DNA from: an uncultured Pseudomonadota bacterium
Lineage (GTDB): Bacteria > Lernaellota > Lernaellaia > Lernaellales > Lernaellaceae
Length of the DNA stretch: 10,008 nucleotides
Direction of reading: 5' to 3'
Assembly (NCBI GenBank): GCA_937967875.1
Contig: CALBTQ010000506.1
Location: forward strand, 1 to 10,008
Below, in pieces: positions 1-6,338 of this stretch. Each line of letters starts with the position of its first letter. The stretch's first letter is position 1. The notes under the pieces are model-generated. The model was not told where the DNA came from and searched no databases. It saw only the letters and a program-made list of their open reading frames with translations. The translations under genes were made by a program, and so were the position numbers.

Positions 1-58
1 GTCAGCCGGCGCGGCTCGTCCAACGGGTGGTTTCGTTCGGTGATGGACGCAAGGACGG

Positions 59-68
59 CCTCCTCCTT
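59..68 (-). promoter_or_regulatory. Strong Shine-Dalgarno-like AAGGAGGAGG after the cytochrome stop
   Basis: The minus strand reads AAGGAGGAGG across and just after the TAA stop of the cytochrome gene, in the same way that strong sites overlap stops at other junctions of this operon. No ATG or GTG at suitable spacing follows. TTG at 50-52 would give only a 16-codon frame ending at 2-4; another frame is open to the window edge but has no ordinary start. The site may belong to a further gene beginning near or beyond the left edge, or be chance. Nothing else is seen in positions 1-66. Confidence 0.35.
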
Positions 69-996
69 ACGGCTGTATCGCCGCGGCGGCGGCGACGTTC
101 GCTTTTCCGGGCGCCCGCCACAGCGGATGGCAGCGGCGGCAATCGCGGGTATCGGTTCCGGCGCACTCGGCGCGGAAAATCGTATAGCGTCCGTGGAACG
201 TGCCGGTGTGACAGCGGCGGCACGTTTCCTCGCGCGGCAACTCCAGGCGCACCGTGCCGGGATGATTGTCGCGGGCCGCATCCAGGTGACAGCCCGTGCA
301 GCGCATCGGGTTGAGCGAAAAATAGTTGATCGACCGGTCCGGCGCCCCTTCGCCGTCGGTCTGTATCTGCTCGCGGTCGTGGCACTGGCCGCAACGCCCC
401 AATTGCGCGCGCAACAGCAGATCGCGCTCATCGATTTCCACTTTGCTCAAACCCGTGCGCATGTTCAATTCCATCAGGCGCGTGGCGGCTTCGGCCGGAA
501 AATCCTTCACCCGGAAATGGTTGCGGTGCGAAAAATTCAAACCGATTTGCGCCAGTTCCGGCGGCAGATCCAACGCGTCGGCCTTTTCGATCTTAAGCAC
601 GTCGTAATGGCACTTCAGGCAATCCGCATCGTCGTACCCCGGATCCTGCGGCGGCAGATGCGCGATCTCGTCGTTGGTCGCTACCACCAAACCCTTGCTC
701 GCGCTACGCGCCAGATCGACCGCGTAGGTATAAAAATCCTTGTCGGTATGGCAGGTCAGGCAATGTTGATTTTCCTTTTTCACCGGCGTGTGCGCGGTCG
801 ATTCCAGGTCGATCGAGCGGAACAGGCCTTCTTGCTCGTGGCACTTGAAACAGAACGCGTTCGACTGGTTGTAGGTGACCATGCCCTCGAAGCCGGCGAC
901 GCCCAAAACGATCATCCCCAGCCCGACCCACAGCGGCGGCGCTTTGATCAGGAACGCTTCGATCCAGCCGACGATCCGCGCCGGGAGGCTTTTCAT
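67..996 (-). CDS. Membrane-anchored seven-haem cytochrome c with NapC/NirT-like N-terminus
   Basis: A 309-residue protein. A basic N-terminus and one helix (about 19-40) anchor it, with the rest in the periplasm. Seven C-x2-C-H haem sites are present: CFKCH (49-53), CLTCH (79-83), CLKCH (126-130), CGQCH (202-206), CTGCH (233-237), CRRCH (259-263) and CRRCH (286-290); C278 is an extra cysteine. The first part (anchor, FCFKCH, E-x-x-x-H, C-x-x-CH) resembles NapC/NirT/NrfH quinol-interacting cytochromes; the later haems resemble class III multihaem proteins. QrcA and ActA fill the corresponding place with six and five haems and are normally encoded first; here the cytochrome is last of the known genes. 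It likely exchanges electrons with soluble periplasmic carriers and the molybdopterin-fold partner. The C-terminus ends in an alanine run and TAA. Confidence 0.92.
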   Translation of the reverse strand: MKSLPARIVGWIEAFLIKAPPLWVGLGMIVLGVAGFEGMVTYNQSNAFCFKCHEQEGLFRSIDLESTAHTPVKKENQHCLTCHTDKDFYTYAVDLARSASKGLVVATNDEIAHLPPQDPGYDDADCLKCHYDVLKIEKADALDLPPELAQIGLNFSHRNHFRVKDFPAEAATRLMELNMRTGLSKVEIDERDLLLRAQLGRCGQCHDREQIQTDGEGAPDRSINYFSLNPMRCTGCHLDAARDNHPGTVRLELPREETCRRCHTGTFHGRYTIFRAECAGTDTRDCRRCHPLWRAPGKANVAAAAAIQP

Positions 997-3074
997 GGCT
1001 TCGCCTCCACTTCCAGCGGCTGACGCACGATCAGCGCGCCGGTGACGTCGTCGGCCGCCTGCAGCAAGGGCATGAGGTTTTCGCCGTTGCCCTCCTCACG
1101 CCACCACAGCAGGCGCATGTCCGTATCGTCGGGCGACTTGAACGGCTGCGCCGCCGCCACGCGTCCGCCGGCGTCGTGCCCCTGTTCCTGCGCGATCGCC
1201 GCGCAACCGGGCCGTACGCCGTGCGAGATGAACACCTTGACCATCACCTCGTATACGCTCTCTTCCTCGTCGCCGCGGCGGCCGGCCAACAGCAGCATGG
1301 CGCCGTCACGCACGCGCAGGCGACGCGCATCGTCGGGGTGCACGAACAACGGCGGCGCGTGTTGAATCTCCTGGCTCCATTTCGCCGGCGCACTGTCGCG
1401 ATTGGCCACGGCCGTTTCGTGCAGAATCACCGTCAGCTTGTTTTTCTCCGGCGGGGCATCGGCGGGAAGCTGCAGCGCTTCGAGCTCGCCGAGCGAAACG
1501 CGGTAGGAGATCGTCGTACGCGCCGCCTCGTCGCCCGCGTAAATGCCCCGGCCGATCGGCGTGAAATTGCGCGCCCCCGTCGACTGCCGCACCAGGTCGA
1601 AATCGTGGTTCTCGTAAACGTTCTCCTGCGCGCCCAAGGCTTCGGCCAGCGCGCGGAAGATATCCTCGCCGGTCCACACGCCCTCGGGCGGCTGCGCCAC
1701 CGGCTGCTGTTCGACGTAGGTCGGCGTCTCGACGTACGCGCTCAACCACTGGCGGCCGTAACTTTCCAGCGGCAGCGCCTCGGGAATGACCAGGTCGGCC
1801 GTCTGCGTCGTCTCGTTGGGCAGCGGACTGAGCGAAATGTGCAGCAGGTTCTTCGCCTCGCGCAGCCCGCGCGCGAACGCCGGTCCGCGCTCGTACACCG
1901 GATTGGCGCGGTGGGTGATCAGCACCGTCGGCGCATCGTCCGCGAACAGATTTTGATAAAAACTCTCCGCCTCCATCGCCGACCAGCACAGCCTGGAAGG
2001 GACGTGCCCCGGCCGCGGCTGCAACGGCGCGCGGCGCACTTCGCGCATCGCTTCGAGCAACGCGATCGCCCGATAGGCGCCCAGCGGATCGCGCTGGTTG
2101 AATACGCCGTCGCCGGCCAGCACCGCCGGATGGTGCGCGGCCACGTACAATTCGCCCGCCTGCCGCAGCAACTCGGGATCCACGCCGCACGCGTGCGCCG
2201 CCCGATCCAGATCGAACGCGTCGACCGCCTTGGTCAACGACAGATAGGTGATCGTCCCATTGCGCAAGGTCATCGTTTCGGTGAGCAGCGACTGCTCCAG
2301 CGCGTAACGCGCGATCGCCATCGCCGCGACGTGGTCCGTCCCCGGGCGGATCGGCGCCCACAAATCGGCGCGCCCGCCGGTGTTGGACAAACGCGGATCG
2401 AACACGATCATCCGCATCCCGTGCTCGGCTCGTTCCTCGGCGATCTCCCGCGCCTCGCGAATGAACCGCGGTCCGCCGGCGTACGGATCGGCCCCGAACA
2501 CCAGCAGCAGATCGGTCCCGCGCATTTCCGGCCGGCACTCCCGCCCCCACACCTCTTCCTGCGCCAGCATCCGGTTGGCCGCCCCCAGCGTTTCGCGTCC
2601 GATCAAATGCGCGTCGCCCTTGACCGCCGACAACAACATCGCCTGGCCGGGCATTTCATCCCATGTGTCGACGACCAGCCGCGCGCCGGCGGCCAGACGC
2701 TTGTCGATTTCCCGGGCCGCCTGCTCGATCAGCGCCTCGGTGGTTTGCGGCTCCCCGTCGCGCCAGCATCCCTGCCTCAAGCGTTCCGGATGATGATGCA
2801 GGTTGATCGCCTGCAACGCCTGCGCGCAGATCTTCCCCCGGCTGACCGGATGCTCCGGGTTGCCCATGATCGCCGTCAGGCGTTTACCGTCGCGCAGATA
2901 ACCGACGATCCCGCAGCCCGCCGGGCAGGCGCGGCAGATCGACGCCACCGGGGTGTCGGCCCGCCCCGCCGTGCGCCACACGTGCCGCAGGTAGCCGCCC
3001 GCGGCGGTCTGCACCGACAGCGCGGCTCCGGCTCCCAGGCCCCAGGCGACGAATTGGCGGCGCGACAGACGCAC
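993..3074 (-). CDS. Tat-exported molybdopterin-oxidoreductase-family subunit (PsrA/QrcB-like)
   Basis: A 693-residue protein with a GTG start and Tat signal (SRRQFVAWGLGAGAALS, residues 4-20). An N-terminal [4Fe-4S] site is formed by C47, C50, C54 and C83. The middle shows the family's dinucleotide-binding-fold blocks (LLLVFGADP near 189-197; MIVFDPR near 222-228; ADLWAPIRPGTD near 236-247), then NETTQTADLVIPEALPLE (420-437), and the C-terminal barrel (FVHPDDARRLRVRDGA, 577-592). About 28 residues before D188, where Mo enzymes place a Cys, Sec or Ser ligand, this protein has Arg160 and no such residue close by; C180 is too near D188. Length and this absence resemble QrcB and the ActB domain of alternative complex III, which lack Mo, more than true polysulfide or nitrate reductases. 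Likely role: periplasmic partner passing electrons between cytochrome and quinone. Alternative: a reductase with a non-standard ligand. Its TGA overlaps the cytochrome's ATG. Confidence 0.88.
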   Translation of the reverse strand: MRLSRRQFVAWGLGAGAALSVQTAAGGYLRHVWRTAGRADTPVASICRACPAGCGIVGYLRDGKRLTAIMGNPEHPVSRGKICAQALQAINLHHHPERLRQGCWRDGEPQTTEALIEQAAREIDKRLAAGARLVVDTWDEMPGQAMLLSAVKGDAHLIGRETLGAANRMLAQEEVWGRECRPEMRGTDLLLVFGADPYAGGPRFIREAREIAEERAEHGMRMIVFDPRLSNTGGRADLWAPIRPGTDHVAAMAIARYALEQSLLTETMTLRNGTITYLSLTKAVDAFDLDRAAHACGVDPELLRQAGELYVAAHHPAVLAGDGVFNQRDPLGAYRAIALLEAMREVRRAPLQPRPGHVPSRLCWSAMEAESFYQNLFADDAPTVLITHRANPVYERGPAFARGLREAKNLLHISLSPLPNETTQTADLVIPEALPLESYGRQWLSAYVETPTYVEQQPVAQPPEGVWTGEDIFRALAEALGAQENVYENHDFDLVRQSTGARNFTPIGRGIYAGDEAARTTISYRVSLGELEALQLPADAPPEKNKLTVILHETAVANRDSAPAKWSQEIQHAPPLFVHPDDARRLRVRDGAMLLLAGRRGDEEESVYEVMVKVFISHGVRPGCAAIAQEQGHDAGGRVAAAQPFKSPDDTDMRLLWWREEGNGENLMPLLQAADDVTGALIVRQPLEVEAKP
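1004..1008 (-). promoter_or_regulatory. Ribosome binding site GGAGG for the cytochrome gene
   Basis: GGAGG lies seven bases before the ATG at 996, inside the end of the molybdopterin-fold gene. It supports the ATG as the real cytochrome start and means this gene can be initiated independently as well as by coupling through the ATGA overlap. Confidence 0.6.
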
Positions 3075-3078
3075 GCGT

Positions 3079-3085
3079 CCTCCTT
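3079..3085 (-). promoter_or_regulatory. Ribosome binding site AAGGAGG setting a GTG start
   Basis: AAGGAGG overlaps the TAA stop of the NrfD gene and lies four bases before GTG at 3074-3072. It supports the GTG start that puts the Tat motif SRRQFV at residues 4-9 of the molybdopterin-fold subunit. Confidence 0.75.
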
Positions 3086-3992
3086 ACATCAACGGCAGCA
3101 CCTGACCGCCGAAGACGGTCACGTACCGCATGAAGAAAATACCGATGACCACCGCCGCGCAGGCCAGCGCGACCAGCCAGCGTTTACGCCGCAGCGCGGG
3201 CGTGAAACACACGATCATCGGCAGCACCTTGCCGAACAAATTTTCCAGGCCGACGAACAGCGGCGAGAAACTGCCGCCCAGCACCAGCCAGGCCATTTTC
3301 TGCGCGCCCTCGTGGCTGATCGAGAGCACCGCGATGTCGCAGAAAGTCAGAAACAGATCAACCACGATCGCCCAGGCCAACAGTTGGGCGAGGCCTTCAA
3401 CGATCTCCGCCGGCGCCCGCTTCTCCTTTTTAAAGAACCGATACATCAGCATCACCAGCAGGATCATCAACGCCAGACCCGAGACGATCGCCGACACCAG
3501 AAACAGCGTCGGCATCAGCGCCGTGTTCCAATACGCGCGCGCCTTGCCGAACGCCAAAATGAAGCCCGTGTAGCCGTGCGTGGCGATCGCCGTGGGAATG
3601 CCGATCATCCCCAGCAGCTTGGTCAGGCGCAAATTTTCGCGGAACATGAACAGCGCATAGAATACGCACACCACCGGATAACCTACAAGAAGAAACGCGC
3701 CGTAGGTCATCGGGCTGGAAAAATTCAGGTATGTGAAGTGGTTCCAGATCGAGCGGATCGGCCAGCCGACCTGCAGCAGCAGGGCGATCGGCGCGATGCC
3801 CAGGCAGGCGGTCGCGGTGATCACCGCGATGCGGCTGATCGGTTTGTACTTGGCGATGCCGAACCCGTAGCTCATCGTACTGACCACGAAACTGCCCGCC
3901 GACAACCCGGTGAAATAGAAGTAGATCGAGATCAGCCAGGCGAAGGTCGTCTGGTGATGCACATCATACAGCAGGCGGGTTGCCTCTTCCAT
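3084..3992 (-). CDS. NrfD/PsrC-family membrane quinone-interacting subunit
   Basis: A 302-residue protein with about eight transmembrane helices (near 15-40, 53-73, 95-117, 127-148, 158-184, 201-226, 236-262 and 270-295). Family hallmarks are a first helix with FAWLISIYFYFTGLSAGS, a central HGYTG segment (139-143) followed by W-x-x-x-LMP-x-LF-x-VSA, and a C-terminal R-Y/V-x-x-GGQ-x-LP. NrfD proteins bind quinone at the periplasmic side and exchange electrons with the ferredoxin subunit; some, as in alternative complex III, are thought to conduct protons. His12, His13, His139, Tyr141 and Asp212 are candidate quinone or proton residues, which is inference. Position between the ferredoxin and the molybdopterin-fold subunit matches the usual module. 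It starts directly after the previous stop (TAGATG) without a strong Shine-Dalgarno, implying translational coupling. Confidence 0.93.
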   Translation of the reverse strand: MEEATRLLYDVHHQTTFAWLISIYFYFTGLSAGSFVVSTMSYGFGIAKYKPISRIAVITATACLGIAPIALLLQVGWPIRSIWNHFTYLNFSSPMTYGAFLLVGYPVVCVFYALFMFRENLRLTKLLGMIGIPTAIATHGYTGFILAFGKARAYWNTALMPTLFLVSAIVSGLALMILLVMLMYRFFKKEKRAPAEIVEGLAQLLAWAIVVDLFLTFCDIAVLSISHEGAQKMAWLVLGGSFSPLFVGLENLFGKVLPMIVCFTPALRRKRWLVALACAAVVIGIFFMRYVTVFGGQVLPLM

Positions 3993-4595
3993 CTAACGCC
4001 ACTTCCACTTCAGTTTGCGTTTGGTCGCGAACACGGCCTCGTCGTAGTTCACGTAATACACCTGCGGCTTGGTGCCCATTTCCGGCTGAATCACCGTCGT
4101 TTCGTTTTGCGTCATGATCCGCCGGATCTCGCTGCCCGGATCCAATAGATCGCCAAACACGCGCGCGCCGGTCGGGCAATTTTCCACGCACGCCGGTTGC
4201 AAACCGGCGTCGACGCGGTGATGGCACCAGTTGCACTTTTCCACGATGCGCTTGGTCGGATGAATGTAGCGCACCTCGTACGGACACGCCGCCATGCAGT
4301 AGCGGCAGCCGACGCAACGGTGCGGATCGAAGGTGACGATGCCGTCGGGGCGCTTGCGGTTGGCGTTGACCGGGCAGACCGTCACGCAGATCGGATTTTC
4401 GCAGTTGTTGCACAGCAGCGGCAGGAAACCGCGCGACACGTGCGGGTACTCGCCCTTCTCCACTTGCTTGACCCACGAACGCCACACGCCCAGGTGCACG
4501 TCGTTTTCCATTTTGCAGGTCACTTCGCACGTCTGGCAGCCGATGCACTTGCGCAGATCGATCAGAAATCCCCAGCGGCGTTTGCGCTCAGCCAC
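3993..4595 (-). CDS. Four-cluster [4Fe-4S] ferredoxin subunit (DmsB/PsrB/QrcC type)
   Basis: A 200-residue protein with sixteen cysteines in the classic four-cluster order: C17, C20, C23, C27; C62, C65, C70, C74; C94, C97, C100, C104; and C121, C124, C136, C140. Motifs such as KCIGCQTCEVTCK, CNNCENPICVTVCP, CVGCRYCMAACPYE and CVENCPTGA are typical of the electron-wire subunit of molybdopterin oxidoreductase, Qrc and alternative complex III assemblies. It links an NrfD-type quinone subunit with a molybdopterin-fold subunit; both are encoded immediately downstream. It has no signal of its own, so it probably crosses the membrane together with the Tat-bearing molybdopterin-fold partner. The last residues are strongly basic and aromatic (KRKLKWKWR), which may contact the membrane or the NrfD subunit. 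Its TAG stop abuts the ATG of the next gene with no gap. Confidence 0.93.
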   Translation of the reverse strand: MAERKRRWGFLIDLRKCIGCQTCEVTCKMENDVHLGVWRSWVKQVEKGEYPHVSRGFLPLLCNNCENPICVTVCPVNANRKRPDGIVTFDPHRCVGCRYCMAACPYEVRYIHPTKRIVEKCNWCHHRVDAGLQPACVENCPTGARVFGDLLDPGSEIRRIMTQNETTVIQPEMGTKPQVYYVNYDEAVFATKRKLKWKWR

Positions 4596-5610
4596 GATCG
4601 ACCTCCGTCCTCTCGCCGGTCAGCGTACGCAGTTCGTGCTCGCGCCGCCGCTGTTCGCGCCGCTGCCGTTCGCGCCAGACCAGGTAGCCCGCCGAGGCGA
4701 TCGACGGACCGCTGTTGCCCACCGGACACTTCGCCGCGCATCGGCCGCAGCCGACGCAATATTTCGCCAACTCCGCCAGTCGCTCGACGTTGCCCAGGCG
4801 CGCTTCGAGCACCATGATCATTGGGAACGGATCGCCGCCCACCTGCTTGACCGGGCACACGCCGACGCACGCCTGGCAGTTGTAGCAGTTCAGCGACTGT
4901 CCCAGGCCGGGGCGTAGCGTCGGCCCGAAGGTATAATCGAAGGCCAGCAGCACGATGAACAAAATCGCCAGCGCGTTGATCGTGATCCTGCCGCCTTCGT
5001 TGGAGGTTAAAAAGAAAACCACCCGCGACGCGGCATCTAAATGCGGCGCGTCGAAAATGACCTTGAGCAGCGCGTCTTCCATCGCCGCGCCCAGACCGAC
5101 GATGCTGCGTTCGTTGCGAAACACGAACCCGGCGAGGAACTGCGTGTCGACCGTCGCGCGCCCGCGCAACGCCGGCAGCACGTCGTCGAAGGCGTACACC
5201 GCGTCGCGATGCTCGACCAGATCGACGCGCTCGATCTTGCCGTCGGTCACTTTCACATCGACCGTCAGCGGTCCATTGTTGCCCGGTCCCGCGCCGCGAT
5301 GCACGCCGTCGGGCGCCAGCGACGCCGCCAACGGACGATGATGCTCCAGGTACGATTCGACCTTGTGTCGCTGCACGTTGGCGTATACCAGCGCGACGAA
5401 CAAGGCGACGGTCACCGCGGCGATCGCCCCCACGTAGCGCTTGCCGCCGCGTCGCCAATGGACGATCCCGTGCGCCAACAACAGCACGGCCAGCGCCAGC
5501 AGCGCGTAGAACCGCCCACGCGGGAAAAGCAGGGCGAGCGCGCCGACCATGATCGCCAGCCGCAAGCCGCGCGTCAGGCGATCTTCGATCAGCGGCGCCC
5601 AGGTCTTCAT
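4588..5610 (-). CDS. Membrane FMN_bind-fold protein with C-terminal 2[4Fe-4S] domain (NosR/RnfG-like)
   Basis: A 340-residue protein. Hydrophobic helices lie at about 15-30, 33-51 and 58-77; residues 97-183 form an FMN_bind-type domain (DGVHRGAGPG, then a VDVKVTDGKIERV strand pair typical of the fold); another helix is at about 210-226; and residues 242-295 hold two ferredoxin clusters (C242, C245, C248, C252 and C285, C288, C291, C295, each ending in CP). The C-terminus is a very basic helix. This order recalls NosR and fused RnfG-type electron conduits that move electrons across the membrane. The covalent flavinylation motif (S/T)GA(T/S), expected near residues 155-175, is not visible; the region instead reads QFLAGFVFRNERSIVG. 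Either flavin is bound differently or the domain is structural. The final eight bases overlap the next gene. The tail and clusters are predicted to be cytoplasmic. Confidence 0.85.
   Translation of the reverse strand: MKTWAPLIEDRLTRGLRLAIMVGALALLFPRGRFYALLALAVLLLAHGIVHWRRGGKRYVGAIAAVTVALFVALVYANVQRHKVESYLEHHRPLAASLAPDGVHRGAGPGNNGPLTVDVKVTDGKIERVDLVEHRDAVYAFDDVLPALRGRATVDTQFLAGFVFRNERSIVGLGAAMEDALLKVIFDAPHLDAASRVVFFLTSNEGGRITINALAILFIVLLAFDYTFGPTLRPGLGQSLNCYNCQACVGVCPVKQVGGDPFPMIMVLEARLGNVERLAELAKYCVGCGRCAAKCPVGNSGPSIASAGYLVWRERQRREQRRREHELRTLTGERTEVDRG
4601..4606 (-). promoter_or_regulatory. Ribosome binding site GGAGGT setting a GTG start
   Basis: GGAGGT lies inside the end of the upstream coding sequence, five bases before GTG at 4595-4593. 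It fixes the start of the four-cluster ferredoxin with a GTG codon and an 8-base overlap with the FMN_bind gene. Confidence 0.7.
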
Positions 5611-6164
5611 GCCCTACCCCCGTTTTGCTTGTCCAGCCACGCGACGACGCGGTCGATGAATTCGCGCCCAAACAATCCCTCTTCCAGCGCGCGCCGGATC
5701 CGCCGGCGCGGAATGCGGCCCTGCTCCATCGCTTCCATCACGCGTTGCTGACCGCGGCTGAAGATGCGCGGCAGATCGAGATTCACCACGCAGAAACTCA
5801 CGCAACCGCCGCAGCGCAGGCATTTCATGCCGCCGTTTTTGATGAATCGCCAGTGGTCGCCCACGCGCGCGGCCACGATGAGTTCGGCCTGATAGGCGAT
5901 CGCCGCCGGGCACTTGTCCTGCGTCGCATAGCAGGCGCGGCACTCGTAGCAGAAGATCGTTTGCGGCACGCCGGTCGCCACCGGCTTGGCCACGTCCAGC
6001 GCCAGGCTCGCGCCGATGCCCAGCATCGCCAGCCGGTTGAGATTTTTCGTCAACGCCCGGTCGCGCAAATTGGTGAAGAACTGCAATCGCCGGATGCCCG
6101 GCAATCCGATCGGCTGCGTTCCGTCTTCGCGTTTGGGCGTATATTTGCGTTTCTCGCGCGCCAC
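5607..6164 (-). CDS. HdrC-like dicluster [4Fe-4S] ferredoxin subunit
   Basis: A 185-residue protein starting at GTG behind TAGGAGAG. After a basic N-terminus and a weakly hydrophobic stretch (about 44-64), it has two cysteine groups: C72, C75, C78, C85 and C115, C118, C121, C125. The second has the usual C-x2-C-x2-C-x3-C spacing but lacks the customary proline after the last cysteine; the first has six residues before its fourth cysteine. The gap between groups and the helical C-terminal tail resemble HdrC-type and GlpC/LutA-like electron-transfer subunits. The likely role is passing electrons between a cytoplasmic donor or acceptor and the flavin/ferredoxin membrane protein encoded next, whose ATG overlaps this gene's TGA (ATGA). 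No signal peptide is seen, so it should sit on the cytoplasmic face. The exact partner is unknown. Confidence 0.8.
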   Translation of the reverse strand: MAREKRKYTPKREDGTQPIGLPGIRRLQFFTNLRDRALTKNLNRLAMLGIGASLALDVAKPVATGVPQTIFCYECRACYATQDKCPAAIAYQAELIVAARVGDHWRFIKNGGMKCLRCGGCVSFCVVNLDLPRIFSRGQQRVMEAMEQGRIPRRRIRRALEEGLFGREFIDRVVAWLDKQNGGRA

Positions 6165-6167
6165 GCT

Positions 6168-6175
6168 CTCTCCTA
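6168..6175 (-). promoter_or_regulatory. Ribosome binding site TAGGAGAG setting a GTG start
   Basis: TAGGAGAG includes the stop codon of the 50-residue gene and lies three bases before GTG at 6164-6162. It argues that the following ferredoxin starts here with GTG and not further upstream in the same frame, where the reading frame is only the shadow of the preceding genes. Confidence 0.65.
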
Positions 6176-6325
6176 CATCGGCAACAACAGGGCCATGAGC
6201 ACGCCGACCGTCAGGCCGCCGAGGCCGCCCTGGATCAATTCCCGCGCGGTTTTGAAGTCCATGCTCCAGGCGATCATCACCCCGGACAGGACGCCGCCCA
6301 CGGCGAAGGTCAGCATGCCCAGCAT
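6173..6325 (-). CDS. 50-residue two-helix membrane protein, related to the transporter C-terminal hairpin
   Basis: A very short gene between the transporter and the ferredoxin, with a consensus Shine-Dalgarno sequence, an 11-base gap upstream and an 8-base gap downstream. The product has two hydrophobic segments (about residues 4-21 and 33-49) joined by a charged turn (DFKTARE), so it is a helical hairpin in the membrane. It resembles the last hairpin of the adjacent transporter: VGG-x-L near the start of helix 1, then QG-x-x-GGL in helix 2, an alanine seven residues after that GGL, and a proline at the end of the helix (residues 9-49 against 501-546, with about five residues fewer in the turn). 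Functions could include an accessory subunit, a helix pair completing or replacing that hairpin in an oligomer, or a bridge between transporter and redox subunits. No known family was recognised. Confidence 0.7.
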   Translation of the reverse strand: MLGMLTFAVGGVLSGVMIAWSMDFKTARELIQGGLGGLTVGVLMALLLPM

Positions 6326-6332
6326 CTCGCAA

Positions 6333-6338
6333 CCTCCT
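6333..6338 (-). promoter_or_regulatory. Strong ribosome binding site AGGAGG for the 50-residue protein
   Basis: AGGAGG overlaps the TAG stop of the transporter and sits seven bases before the ATG at 6325. It decides the start of this very short gene and is one of the strongest such sites in the window, which supports the gene being translated, perhaps at high stoichiometry. Confidence 0.8.

Noticed and set aside
2..52. 16-codon TTG-initiated frame after the cytochrome stop
   Set aside because: Spacing to the Shine-Dalgarno sequence is acceptable, but the start is rare, the frame is tiny and its composition is not protein-like; there is not enough to call a gene.
40..1023. 327-codon plus-strand frame
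   Set aside because: Antisense to the seven-haem cytochrome, whose CxxCH motifs establish the true coding strand.
993..3074. Reading the molybdopterin-fold subunit as a specific reductase (tetrathionate, polysulfide, arsenate, nitrate)
   Set aside because: Substrate-specific residues cannot be identified, the protein is shorter than tetrathionate and arsenate reductases, and a Mo-ligand residue is not evident; no specific gene symbol is justified.
1176..4148. 990-codon open frame on the plus strand
   Set aside because: It is antisense to the molybdopterin-fold and NrfD genes, which have clear family motifs. Its product is dominated by Arg, His, Gln and Ala with no domain signature, as expected from the complement of high-GC coding DNA.
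4562..5671. 369-codon minus-strand frame over the FMN_bind/ferredoxin gene
   Set aside because: Arg-rich composition and no motif; the other frame has two cysteine cluster motifs and membrane helices.
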